Below, piece after piece: positions 10,401-17,903 of a stretch of 64,000 nt of DNA. Origin of the DNA: Pedobacter sp. FW305-3-2-15-E-R2A2 (GTDB lineage Bacteria; Bacteroidota; Bacteroidia; Sphingobacteriales; Sphingobacteriaceae). The notes below the pieces were generated by a model. The model was not told where the DNA came from. It made no database searches and saw only the letters and a program-made list of their open reading frames with translations. A program made the translations under genes and the position numbers. The stretch's first letter is position 1, and every line of letters starts with the position of its first letter. The DNA lies in contig NZ_CP151803.1 of assembly GCF_038446955.1 (NCBI RefSeq), positions 1,116,001 to 1,180,000 on the forward strand, read 5' to 3'.

Positions 10401-10586
10401 CGAAATGGTATATTTACCATCAAAGTCGGTAATCGTAGCATTGGTTGTGTTGGAGACTTTGACCGTCACTCCCGGAATGCCAAGACCTTTGATGTCTTTG
10501 ACGACTCCCTTAATGATATTTTGCGCCATTGCTGCCTGGGTCAGGAACAGGCACAGCAGGCTGAATAGTAGTAGTTTTCTTTTCAT
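7443..10586 (-). CDS. SusC/RagA TonB-linked outer-membrane transporter
   Basis: A 1047-residue outer-membrane beta barrel that imports its substrate with TonB energy. A signal peptide runs to about residue 21. Next comes a carboxypeptidase-D regulatory-like beta domain (about 24-100, GVVKDIKGLGIPGVTV), then a TonB-box-like LGEVVVTAIG. The plug (about 105-220) carries LSGQVAGLTVSNP, GKTPLIVIDGIP and the SusC signature GTSASALYGSRGRNGAILI. The remaining 800 residues are barrel strands ending in GFSLGIKL. Paired with the SusD lipoprotein downstream. No FecI/FecR pair accompanies it; the nearest regulator is the divergent hybrid protein at 11156. Confidence 0.95.
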   Translation of the reverse strand: MKRKLLLFSLLCLFLTQAAMAQNIIKGVVKDIKGLGIPGVTVKVSNTTNATITDFDGKYTISAPTNASLSFSSLGYISQNITVNGKTSTDIVLQEDSKTLGEVVVTAIGIKQQKKKLGYATQEVKMDVLSESKTMNIGNALSGQVAGLTVSNPTGMFQPPSFSLRGKTPLIVIDGIPVETDFFDVSGDNIANINVLKGTSASALYGSRGRNGAILITTKNAEKDGLEININTNNMVTAGFTVFPKTQTEYGNGSNGKYEFWDGEDGGISDGDMIWGPKFQPGVKIAQWNSPIRNKQTGETIAWWGNVKGTIYDDKSKYERVPTDWVRHDNLKDFLRPGIVTNNDFSVAYKTAKARFYVSGKYGFQRGQVPNTSLTTGGANFNSSFNLSKDLQLDATLSYNKVSSPNYPRYGYGPKNHMYTILIWMGDDVNGKDLRDHMYVPGMEGYRQANYNYAWYNNPYFASQELAQAQNRNVVNAQAKLRWQVMPGLSLQARASGRENKSFESMKSPKSYMNYGDSRNGDYKMWNNSQMNVDLDFLASYNKEISTDLSFTLNAGASTLNRDVQQEYASSDGLIVPAVYSLNNTQGPVQATNKLEQKSIRSVYASATFDLFNAVYLNVSGRNDWSSALIKENRSYFYPSASLSTMVSDYIQLPKAVDYLKVYTSWAKVSTDLDPYGVNSTYDKDITYGSTPSVTYPKVLINPNIKPEQSRSFELGLSTSIAKRVGLEFTFYNVIDENQIINLKTSEASGFETRKVNGNKYRTQGLEIVGNFSAIKNKNFSWNIAANWSTSVRRITELYNNQERFGDLRLNDRADSYYGTVWQKSASGEVILDANTGLPTKDDFNVNLGHKDPTWRLGLQNKFMIKGFDVNIDIDGAWGGVMRSVTIEKMWWGGKHPNSVEYRDAEYAAGKSIYVPNGVVITGGELKRDVNGNVLSDTRTYKQNTTAVNWQTWSQTYPYQARVTEGENKKFANVFDRSFFKLRRISVGYDLAKIVKVGSLKSIHLSAYSYNPLMWKKMPLLDPDYGDDDNLQDPSARFIGFSLGIKL

Positions 10587-10608
10587 ATTTGTGTTTGGTT
10601 TTTACCTG

Positions 10609-10616
10609 CAAATCTA
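10609..10616 (-). promoter_or_regulatory. -7 promoter element of the SusC operon
   Basis: The minus strand reads TAGATTTG here, a full match to TAnnTTTG, 22 bases before the SusC start codon. I find no TTTG at the expected -33 position, which fits an activator-dependent promoter. Confidence 0.45.
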
Positions 10617-11155
10617 GATTCAGGTTGTAAAACGAATATGAAAATGGCATTATGGTTATATTTTTATGCGAAAGCCTCCGTTCTTTAGAGTTATGAAATT
10701 TTACCGCATCAAGTCTGCTGTCTAAAGTGGCTAAAACGGTTTTAATGCCGCTTTTTTAAGCTTTTTTGAAAAAATAGAAACCATTTTGATGTCAGTATCG
10801 ATGATAATTCCGGCTGCCCGGGCAGATCATTTATTAACCAGATGTTAGCTTTTTGTTAGGAGATTGATTTCCGGGGGACTAATGCTGTACCAACGATACC
10901 CGCTTGAGCGGGTACCTTATGGATGAGTCTCCTGAGAGGGGGGAGAAAAAAATATGTTTTGGGTCCTAAATTGTCTTTTTTTGGATGATCGTAATCAAAT
11001 CTATTTACATTTTTAGGAAAAAAATAGTTTTAGGAGCGTTATGCGGTACGGGATTATAATTCCGAATCAATAGATGAAAAAAAGACATCATGTTTTGTTC
11101 TTAATTATCAATTAGCATTATCAATAATTTTGAAATAAACTTATCTTTACTAAAT
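10617..11155. other. Gene-free 540-bp intergenic region with a structured segment
   Basis: No credible open frame is present between the SusC gene and the divergent hybrid regulator. The only structure I see is at 10873-10933: an outer 8-bp stem (10873-10880 with 10926-10933, two G-T pairs) enclosing a 7-8 bp hairpin (10897-10904 with 10907-10914, core TACCCGCT/AGCGGGTA). This could be a folded RNA or a protein-binding palindrome; it does not match a riboswitch consensus I know. Confidence 0.4.
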
Positions 11156-12103
11156 ATGTCTAGCCCTCATCCTGTCCAGCTGGTCCTTCAGCAGCTTTCT
11201 TCTTTTCATCCGCTAAGCCCTGAATTAAAGCAGGAGTTTATGGAGAATTCTTCGGAGATTTTTTTTAAAAAGGACGAGTACCTGATCAGGAAGGGAGAGC
11301 TGAGTACCCATGTTTATTTCGTATTAAAAGGCATTATTAGCGGACAAATTACCAGTAAAGAAAAAACAATTACCACTTTTATTACTGTCGACGGAGAGTT
11401 TTTGTCTGCCATCGAGGGGATGTATGGTGATAAACCCTGTGTTGAAGATGTAAAGGCAGAGGAGGATTCTTACCTGATTGCCATGTGTTCATCCTACTTC
11501 CATAGCCTGTACGACCGCTATCCGGAGATGAACGTTATTTTTCGAAAGGTTCTGGAAATGTATTATGGTGATGCCCATTATCGCTCCATTTTTATAAGAA
11601 TAGGGAGTGTGGAAGACAAGTATATCTATTTCCTGAGCACATTCCCGGACCATGCCGAGCGCATCCCGGTAGAAGTTGCGGCCTCCTTTATGAATCTTAA
11701 AACGGCTACACTTGTCAAGATGATCAGCAAGATGAACGCCGGAAAAACATTGAACCAGCAATTGTCTAAAGAAGATATTCTCGTCAATATGGAAAAGTTT
11801 AAACATTATCTCCAGAAAAAACTCACGCTCAGGGAACTGGCCGACCGCTTGAATATCAGTCCGCATCAGCTGTCTTACCTTTTGAATGTGCATTTTAATG
11901 AGAATTTTAACAGTTTTATCAACCGGCTCAGAATAAATTATATCCTGGATCAGTTCTCAATTCATGACAACCTGCAGCAATATAGTATTGACGGATTGGG
12001 GCGTCAGGCAGGCTTCTCTTCCAAAACTACTTTCTTCACTGAATTTAAAAAAAGAATGGGGCAAACTCCATATGCCTATCTTCAGCAGCATAAGTTGTCC
12101 TGA
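11156..12103 (+). CDS. Hybrid regulator: cyclic-nucleotide-binding domain plus AraC-type helix-turn-helix
   Basis: A 315-residue protein. Residues about 20-140 look like a Crp-type sensor domain (FKKDEYLIRKGELSTHVYFVLKGIISG, TFITVDGEFLSAIEGMYG). The C-terminal 95 residues are an AraC/XylS double helix-turn-helix: LRELADRLNISPHQLSYLLN and then YSIDGLGRQAGFSSKTTFFTEF ending in the classic GQTPYAYL. In ordinary Crp proteins the DNA-binding part is a winged helix, so this is an uncommon pairing, though known in Bacteroidota. It is divergent from the SusC-SusD-phospholipase operon and is the best candidate for its regulator. Confidence 0.85.
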   Translation: MSSPHPVQLVLQQLSSFHPLSPELKQEFMENSSEIFFKKDEYLIRKGELSTHVYFVLKGIISGQITSKEKTITTFITVDGEFLSAIEGMYGDKPCVEDVKAEEDSYLIAMCSSYFHSLYDRYPEMNVIFRKVLEMYYGDAHYRSIFIRIGSVEDKYIYFLSTFPDHAERIPVEVAASFMNLKTATLVKMISKMNAGKTLNQQLSKEDILVNMEKFKHYLQKKLTLRELADRLNISPHQLSYLLNVHFNENFNSFINRLRINYILDQFSIHDNLQQYSIDGLGRQAGFSSKTTFFTEFKKRMGQTPYAYLQQHKLS

Positions 12104-12108
12104 AATGG

Positions 12109-12786
12109 CTAAGAATTATAGACATCAAACTCTTCATATTCATGCCTGATCTTGTTGAGCTTGCCATTCTTGAAATATAACCGGACAGATGAGCGTCCTG
12201 TCTTTCCGGGTTTCACATCCATGAAAAAGCTAAAAGCCCACTCTTCATAATTCGCCATAGCCGGATCAAAGGGCCTTGCAAGAGGTTTGCTTGCCAGAAT
12301 GATTTGATAGTTTTTATAAGCAGGTAGCTCATAGATAGCTTTTAATTTGCTGTAAAATACATTTACGGGATCATTTTTATAAATCGCGATTTCGTCAGGA
12401 ACATCTAGCGGCCATTTTGGCGATTCTTTGGGTACTGTGCTACCTGCATCGATAGAACTTATTTTATCCCCCTCAAATTGAATAACTACCCGTTCTAACT
12501 TACCGATATTCGTTTCCAGACTGAGGATGTTATAAAAAACAATCCGGTTTTTTATCTCGTCAGGATTGGAAAAAGATGGCTGTTTGACGATGTCAACATC
12601 ATTGACATTTTTCTCTTTACCCATTTGCTGAAGCTGGGTGTAAACATCTGAGTAAGAGCTTCCAATCTGAAGCCCCCATTTGCTGCCTTTGGAAATGGTT
12701 TCCACATTAGGGGAGTTGTTTTCCTTTTTGCAGGAAAACAACAATAACATTGGAATAATTAAAACGAATATTCTTTTCATCATCAA
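12109..12786 (-). CDS. Lipoprotein of unknown function
   Basis: A 225-residue protein with a signal peptide ending in the lipobox LFSC (Cys19 counting from the first of three consecutive ATG codons). The mature part has KGSKWGLQIGSSYSDVYTQLQQMGKE, reminiscent of a domain that measures substrate through a conserved helix, but I do not recognise a family. It ends five bases from the hybrid regulator in a tail-to-tail arrangement. The exact start among the ATG triplets is uncertain. Confidence 0.7.
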   Translation of the reverse strand: MMMKRIFVLIIPMLLLFSCKKENNSPNVETISKGSKWGLQIGSSYSDVYTQLQQMGKEKNVNDVDIVKQPSFSNPDEIKNRIVFYNILSLETNIGKLERVVIQFEGDKISSIDAGSTVPKESPKWPLDVPDEIAIYKNDPVNVFYSKLKAIYELPAYKNYQIILASKPLARPFDPAMANYEEWAFSFFMDVKPGKTGRSSVRLYFKNGKLNKIRHEYEEFDVYNS

Positions 12787-12858
12787 TGGAGTGGTTCTGA
12801 TAAAGAAACGTACATCCGTCCGAATTCGCTACATGGAATCCCAAAAAAAAATACCGGT

Positions 12859-13944
12859 CTAATTCTGCTTCCTTTTGCTGGTTAAGTATTTACGTACCGG
12901 AATGTCAAAAGCAACCATCACAAAATAAGCAATGCAAGTCAATAGAATTGTTCCGGTAATAATGATTAAGGTAAGTTGACTTGTTCCCGGTTTATAGCTG
13001 GTGTAATAATTTAAAAACATCCAGATGACCGCATAATGTGTCATGTACAGGGGGTAAGAGATCTTTCCTGAAAATACACATAGCTTTTTAAATCCTGGGG
13101 TCAATGCAGCACCTGCACCGAGGGAAATCAATAAAGGAAAATAAAGAAGAACGACCAGTGGTTCTGTGAGCCGGTTCCATTTGCTATAAGGCATCAGGAA
13201 GGCCAATACTAACAATACGGAAAGTCCGATGAAACCTAGTTTATTTTTAATGATCAGGTTGAAACGGAAGATCAGCAATCCAGCTAAAAAGGAATAAAAA
13301 ATACGGGCACCACCATCCCAGGCATTGGGGCCTCCCCATCCGCCTAAAAGAGATCCTCCCGCGCGATGGCTCACATAACAAAGTACTCCGGCAGCAATGA
13401 CCGTTAATACCATCAGGTAGCGACGATGAAGCCTGCATAGTACCAAAGCATAAACGATATTGGCTACATATTCCCAGAATAATGACCAGGCAGGGGCATT
13501 AATTCCGAACAAATTGAAAGAGCGCTCTTCAATCACAGGAAAGGGAATCATGAAGACAGAAGCAAGAAATATCAGTATAATCTTACCCGCACTATAGACT
13601 TCCGGGTGCCCTCCGAAGGGGTCAAAAAGGAAAGCCAGTAAACCCAGGACCGAGCCTAAAATTACCAGTGGCTGTAGTCTGATCAGCCTGGATTTAAAAA
13701 ACTGACCAAGACCCATTTTACCTATCCGGTCATCATAAGCATAGCCGATTACAAATCCGGATAAACAGAAGAAGAAATCTACTGCCAGAAATCCATGGGC
13801 AATGAAGTTTTTGTCAGGGAGATAAACCATTTCCATGAAATGAAAAACGACAATAGCGATGGCGGCTATTCCTCTTAAGCCATCAAGAATTTCGAAATGT
13901 TGTTTTGTTTTTAATAGGTCAGGACTTAGTTCTTTTGTAGACAT
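12859..13944 (-). CDS. Acyltransferase 3 family membrane protein
   Basis: A 361-residue integral membrane O-acyltransferase, about ten hydrophobic segments. The family's conserved Arg24 and His35 are in the first motif, LDGLRGIAAIAIVVFHF. A second conserved stretch, FFFCLSGFVIGY, follows. Proteins of this family move acetyl or succinyl groups onto sugars of surface polysaccharides, glucans or antibiotics. The acceptor cannot be told. It is probably transcribed alone. Confidence 0.88.
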   Translation of the reverse strand: MSTKELSPDLLKTKQHFEILDGLRGIAAIAIVVFHFMEMVYLPDKNFIAHGFLAVDFFFCLSGFVIGYAYDDRIGKMGLGQFFKSRLIRLQPLVILGSVLGLLAFLFDPFGGHPEVYSAGKIILIFLASVFMIPFPVIEERSFNLFGINAPAWSLFWEYVANIVYALVLCRLHRRYLMVLTVIAAGVLCYVSHRAGGSLLGGWGGPNAWDGGARIFYSFLAGLLIFRFNLIIKNKLGFIGLSVLLVLAFLMPYSKWNRLTEPLVVLLYFPLLISLGAGAALTPGFKKLCVFSGKISYPLYMTHYAVIWMFLNYYTSYKPGTSQLTLIIITGTILLTCIAYFVMVAFDIPVRKYLTSKRKQN

Positions 13945-14041
13945 TTATAATTTGTTTGGTTTCAGTTGTGTTCTCAAGGTTACCAAATTATAGGGAGTCA
14001 ATCAAATTTTTGTAGATAAGTACATTGAAGAAGTGATCAGA

Positions 14042-14455
14042 TCATTTCTTCTCTTCCTGAGGACGAAGCGAATAATCGATCATTTCTACTAAAACACTGA
14101 GGTCTATATCGTCCAGTTTTTTAACGTAAATACAGGCTTTCGCCATTTTATGTTTTCCAAATCTCGGAAGCAGTTCCTCTTTCATTTTAAGGTCGCAGGA
14201 AAGGTATAAGCTAAACGCACTGCTGCGGGGAGAGAAGGCAATCAACGGCGCATCGCCTTCATGGCCACTTTCATATTTATAGTGATAGCTGCCGAAACCA
14301 ATGATGGATGGTCCCCACATCCTGGCAGGGAACCCGCTTTGCTTTTCCATCATTCCGATGAGCGTATAGCTGTCTTTTCGTTTTACCGGATCGGTCACTT
14401 TCTCCAGAAAATCGTCAATGCTTTCTGCGGTTTCTGTGGTTTTATTTTTTGCCAT
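14042..14455 (-). CDS. DUF1801 domain-containing protein
   Basis: About 137 residues from the ATG at 14455-14453. An upstream in-frame ATG at 14485 is rejected because it would overlap the promoter element at 14489-14519 closely and adds only a low-complexity leader. The domain shows DDFLEKVTDPVKRKDSYTLIGMMEK, RMWGPSIIGFGSYHYKYESG and SPRSSAFSLYLS, which is the YdhG/DUF1801 fold (iron-chaperone-like). Its function is not established. It is divergent from fucose locus 1. Confidence 0.85.
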   Translation of the reverse strand: MAKNKTTETAESIDDFLEKVTDPVKRKDSYTLIGMMEKQSGFPARMWGPSIIGFGSYHYKYESGHEGDAPLIAFSPRSSAFSLYLSCDLKMKEELLPRFGKHKMAKACIYVKKLDDIDLSVLVEMIDYSLRPQEEKK

Positions 14456-14488
14456 ATTTGAATTTAGCGATTGTTTTTGATACATCGT

Positions 14489-14519
14489 ATAATCCAGTTA
14501 AATAGAATTTTAGTCTATT
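14489..14519 (+). promoter_or_regulatory. Shared fucose-regulon element, copy 1 (upstream of fuconate dehydratase)
   Basis: ATAATCCA at 14489-14496, 16 unconserved bases, then GTCTATT at 14513-14519, ending 57 bp before the ATG at 14576. The same arrangement occurs upstream of both GH29 genes (19702-19732 and 51925-51955); 13 of the 15 fixed positions are identical in all three. It lies where an AraC-type activator would bind over the -33 region. Confidence 0.65.
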
Positions 14520-14575
14520 GGTTTTGGCTCAGATACATTGCTAAATTGCGTTCACCAAGTAGAACCAATAATAAT

Positions 14576-15802
14576 ATGATTAAAAACATTCAGGTGAATG
14601 ATGCAAGATTCCCACTGGACAAAGGTGCAGGAAGTGATGCGATTCACCGTGACCCCATATATTCTTATGCCGTAACAAACCTGATCGACGATAGCGGACT
14701 CATTGGAACTGGCTTTGCTTTTACCCTGGGGGAAGGTAACGACCTGGTCTGCAAAGCTGCCCAATTTTATGCAGCTCAACTGAAAGGCAGAGACATTGAA
14801 GAACTCATGTCTGATTTCGGGAATGTCTTTAACCAGTTGAGCAATGAACAACAGTTTCGTTGGCTTGGGCCGCATAAAGGGATAGTTCATCTTGCACTGG
14901 CTTCGGTAACCAATGCCTGTTATGATTTATGGGCAAAAAAAAGAGGCGTTCCACTTTGGAAATTACTGATCGACTTATCTCCGCAGGAGATTATAAATAC
15001 ACTTGATTTGTCGTACCTCGAAGATGAACTTACTGCAGAACAGGCCTTGCAATTGTTAAAAGACAACCAGGCAGGCAAGACAGCGCGTCTTCAAATTACC
15101 AATGCCGGATATCCCGGATATGATACCTCTATTGGCTGGTTTAATTATAGTGACGATAAGGTCCGCGAAAATTGTAAAAAAGCCATCGCCGAAGGTTTCA
15201 CTGCCATGAAGTTGAAAGTGGGAAGCAAAGACCCGCAAAGGGACATTCGTCGTGCTCACATTGTACGCGAAGAAGCGGGAGATCTGGTAAAAGTGATGCT
15301 GGATGCCAATCAGCAATGGACATTGCCGCAGGCGCTGAAAATATGTAGAGAATTGCAAAGCATGAATCCTTATTGGATAGAAGAACCTACCCATCCGGAT
15401 GATATATTGGCACACAAGACGCTGGCAGATGCGATTGCTCCGGTTAAACTGGCATTGGGAGAGCATGTGCCCAACCGCATCATCTTTAAAAATTACCTGC
15501 AAACAGGATCTGCCGGATTTATACAGGCTGATGCAGTGAGGATAGGTGGAGTAAGTGAGTTCATTACCGTTAGTTTGCTTTGTCGCAAGTACGGGATCCC
15601 GGTGGTTCCACATGTGGGAGATATGGGACAGCTCCATCAGCATTTGGTCTTGTTCAATCACATCAGCATGGGGCATGAAGCCTTATTTCTGGAACATATT
15701 CCTCATTTGCAAAAACATTTTGTACATCCTGTTATCGTGGAATCGGGTGTTTACAGCACACCTATGGAGCCAGGTAGCAGTTGTGATTTGAAAAATATAT
15801 AA
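14576..15802 (+). CDS. fucD: L-fuconate dehydratase (enolase superfamily)
   Basis: A 408-residue cytoplasmic enzyme that converts L-fuconate to 2-keto-3-deoxy-L-fuconate. It has the enolase-superfamily N-terminal cap and a TIM barrel with the motifs of this subgroup: the KxK base in AMKLKVGS, metal ligands in VMLDANQQW, WIEEPTHPDD and LALGEHVPNR, and the acid/base histidine in VVPHVGDMGQ. The close relation to the Xanthomonas fuconate dehydratase group is judged from the opening block DARFPLDKGAGSDAIHRDPIYSYA. The open frame extends upstream to 14471, but the extra 35 residues would cover the promoter and lack similarity, so the ATG at 14576 is used. First gene of an operon with the symporter, mutarotase and SDR. 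Confidence 0.93.
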   Translation: MIKNIQVNDARFPLDKGAGSDAIHRDPIYSYAVTNLIDDSGLIGTGFAFTLGEGNDLVCKAAQFYAAQLKGRDIEELMSDFGNVFNQLSNEQQFRWLGPHKGIVHLALASVTNACYDLWAKKRGVPLWKLLIDLSPQEIINTLDLSYLEDELTAEQALQLLKDNQAGKTARLQITNAGYPGYDTSIGWFNYSDDKVRENCKKAIAEGFTAMKLKVGSKDPQRDIRRAHIVREEAGDLVKVMLDANQQWTLPQALKICRELQSMNPYWIEEPTHPDDILAHKTLADAIAPVKLALGEHVPNRIIFKNYLQTGSAGFIQADAVRIGGVSEFITVSLLCRKYGIPVVPHVGDMGQLHQHLVLFNHISMGHEALFLEHIPHLQKHFVHPVIVESGVYSTPMEPGSSCDLKNI

Positions 15803-15811
15803 GGAAAAGAA

Positions 15812-17455
15812 ATGTTAAAATCATTAGACCTCAGCATCAGCATTCTCTATATCCTGGGTATTTTAGCCGTTGGATTGTGGGCAGGGATCCGCCACCGCCG
15901 TAAAAGTAAGGCGAATGCTGCCGGCGAATATTTCCTTGCCGGGAAAACATTGAAGTGGCCGGCTATTGGACTGGCACTTTTTGCAACGAATATCTCAACT
16001 GTCCATTTGGTTAGTCTGGCGCAAAGCGGCTTTGACAGTGGTTTGTTAAACGGGAATTTTGAATGGATGGCCGCTTTTACCCTGATCTTGCTGTCCTTGT
16101 TTTTTGTTCCTTTTTATATTAAGTCTGGCGTAACGACCCTACCGGATTTTCTGGAAAAACGTTATGACCGGTCCAGCAGAGACTGGCTGGCGGTCATCTC
16201 CGTGGTCTCCGCAATTATTATCCATATCGCATTTTCTATGCTGGCAGGAGGTATTGTATTGAAGACCTTATTCGGATTAAACATGTACGTCAGTGTGATT
16301 GTCATTTGCCTGATCACCGCCATTTATACGATTGTAGGCGGACTGAAAGCAGTAGTGGTTACAGAATCCATCCAAACGGTCGTGTTGCTGACCGGAGCGT
16401 TTATCATCAGCTATGCGGCCTACCATAAAATGGGAGGATGGGAACCCATGACTGAGGTGTTAAAAAGCAAAGGGGAGATGGACAAACTGTCTATGTTGCG
16501 TCCACATGGTGATTCAAGCGGAATGCCCTGGTATACCGTGTTCTTAGGTTATCCTATTTTGGGCATCTGGTATTGGTGTGCAGATCAGACGATTGTACAA
16601 CGTGTACTTGGCGCTAAAGATGAGAACCATGCCAGAATAGGCCCCTTGTTCTGCGGATTTATTAAGATTTTACCGGTATTCATTTTCGTATTACCAGGCT
16701 TGTTTGCTTATACTTTGGTACAGTCAGGCCATTTAGATGTGAGCAGTCTGGGGCTTGACGCTAATGGTCATGTCAATTCAAAAGGAATCTATACGTTGAT
16801 GATTACGCAGCTTTTACCTTCGGGATTGGTTGGCGTTTTGGTGGCTGCACTGTTGTCAGGTTTAATGAGCCAGGTTTCCGGTGCTTTGAATTCCATTTCG
16901 ACGATGGTGAGCTATGATATGTACCAGCGTTACCGTCCGGAGGCTTCCGACAAACAATTGATCTGGATTGGTAAGATTTCAGCGGGAATTGCACTGGTAT
17001 TTTCATTGGGATTATTGCCCTTGCTGGATCAGTATGAAAGTATCTTTAGTGGCATCAATGACATCATCGCTCATATTGCACCACCCATCACCTGTGTGTT
17101 TTTATTGGGCGTATTCTGGAAAGGTGCTTCCGCAGAATCTGCAAAATTAACCCTCTGGATCGGTTCTGTTTTAGGAGTAGTGGTCTTTGTCATTAATAAG
17201 ATCTACCCGGAGACACTAATCGGTCAGATTCCATTCATGATGATGGCATTTTACCTGTTTTGTACTTGCGTGGTTATTCAGGTGGCTTTTTCTTATATCT
17301 ATCCAGTTCAGCATACGGCAGTAAGTGCAACGCTATATTGGAAATCACCCTGGGAACCGTTGCAGGGTAATGCCTGGAAAGGGATAGGGAATTATAGGGT
17401 GTTATCAGCATTGCTTTTAATCGTTACAGGGGTGTTATATTACATATTCAGATAG
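15812..17455 (+). CDS. Sodium:solute symporter (SSS family), probable fucose uptake
   Basis: A 547-residue inner-membrane transporter with about 13-14 hydrophobic segments. Family features include AGEYFLAGKTLKWPAIGLALFATNIS near residues 35-65, which carries part of the sodium site, and the VVGGLKAVVVTESIQ block, plus GLMSQVSGALNSISTM in the middle. It starts nine bases after the fuconate dehydratase and is followed at 20 bp by the mutarotase. The neighbours suggest L-fucose (or fuconate) as substrate; sequence alone does not show this. Confidence 0.9.
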   Translation: MLKSLDLSISILYILGILAVGLWAGIRHRRKSKANAAGEYFLAGKTLKWPAIGLALFATNISTVHLVSLAQSGFDSGLLNGNFEWMAAFTLILLSLFFVPFYIKSGVTTLPDFLEKRYDRSSRDWLAVISVVSAIIIHIAFSMLAGGIVLKTLFGLNMYVSVIVICLITAIYTIVGGLKAVVVTESIQTVVLLTGAFIISYAAYHKMGGWEPMTEVLKSKGEMDKLSMLRPHGDSSGMPWYTVFLGYPILGIWYWCADQTIVQRVLGAKDENHARIGPLFCGFIKILPVFIFVLPGLFAYTLVQSGHLDVSSLGLDANGHVNSKGIYTLMITQLLPSGLVGVLVAALLSGLMSQVSGALNSISTMVSYDMYQRYRPEASDKQLIWIGKISAGIALVFSLGLLPLLDQYESIFSGINDIIAHIAPPITCVFLLGVFWKGASAESAKLTLWIGSVLGVVVFVINKIYPETLIGQIPFMMMAFYLFCTCVVIQVAFSYIYPVQHTAVSATLYWKSPWEPLQGNAWKGIGNYRVLSALLLIVTGVLYYIFR

Positions 17456-17475
17456 AGTGAAAATATTCAGATAGG

Positions 17476-17892
17476 ATGAACAAATATATTTTAATGGCAC
17501 TTCTTGCTGGTTTCTTACTGGCAGGCTGCAAAGAGAAAGTGGAGCCACTTGATGTGAAACGCTTTGGTTCAGTAACAGGGTTAAAGCCCGAAAAGCTGGA
17601 ACATTATAAACGCTTACATGCGAATGCCTGGCCAGCTGTTTTGAAAAAAATTAAAGAATGCAACATCAGAAACTATTCCATCTATCTCCAGAAAATAGGA
17701 GAGGCCTATTACCTGTTCAGCTATTTTGAATATACAGGGGCCAATTTTGATGCGGATATGAAAAAGATGGCCGATGATCCGGAGACACAACGCTGGTGGA
17801 AAGAGACAGACCCTTGTCAGCAACCACTACCGGAAACTGCGGCGAAAAAACAGATCTGGACAAATATGGAACAGGTCTTCCACACCGATTAG
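17476..17892 (+). CDS. L-rhamnose/L-fucose mutarotase family (DUF718) lipoprotein
   Basis: A 138-residue protein combining a lipoprotein signal (LLAGC, Cys18) with the RhaM-type mutarotase fold: KRFGSVTGLKPEKLEHYKRLH, WPAVLKKIKECNIRNYSIYL, YFEYTGANFDADM and DPETQRWWKETDPCQQPL. Mutarotases interconvert the alpha and beta anomers of the sugar. Family members are normally cytoplasmic, so the lipobox is unusual and would place this one in the periplasm or outer membrane, where it could act on fucose released by fucosidases. It lies between the symporter and the dehydrogenase. Confidence 0.88.
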   Translation: MNKYILMALLAGFLLAGCKEKVEPLDVKRFGSVTGLKPEKLEHYKRLHANAWPAVLKKIKECNIRNYSIYLQKIGEAYYLFSYFEYTGANFDADMKKMADDPETQRWWKETDPCQQPLPETAAKKQIWTNMEQVFHTD

Positions 17893-17903
17893 GGTGCTAT
17901 TAA

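Noticed and set aside
9492..10617. Several plus-strand frames antisense to the SusC gene
   Set aside because: They are antisense to a long, well-conserved gene and arise from its composition.
10900..10960. TPP-like riboswitch from CTGAGAGG in the SusC upstream region
   Set aside because: Only a short CTGAGA match; the conserved ACCTGA core and pairing arms are absent.
14471..14575. Upstream extension of the fuconate dehydratase frame
   Set aside because: The 35 extra residues overlap the conserved promoter element at 14489-14519 and show no family similarity; the ATG at 14576 is the better start.
15056..15676. 206-residue antisense frame inside the fuconate dehydratase gene
   Set aside because: It lies in the shadow of a strongly conserved gene and its sequence has no plausible protein motif.
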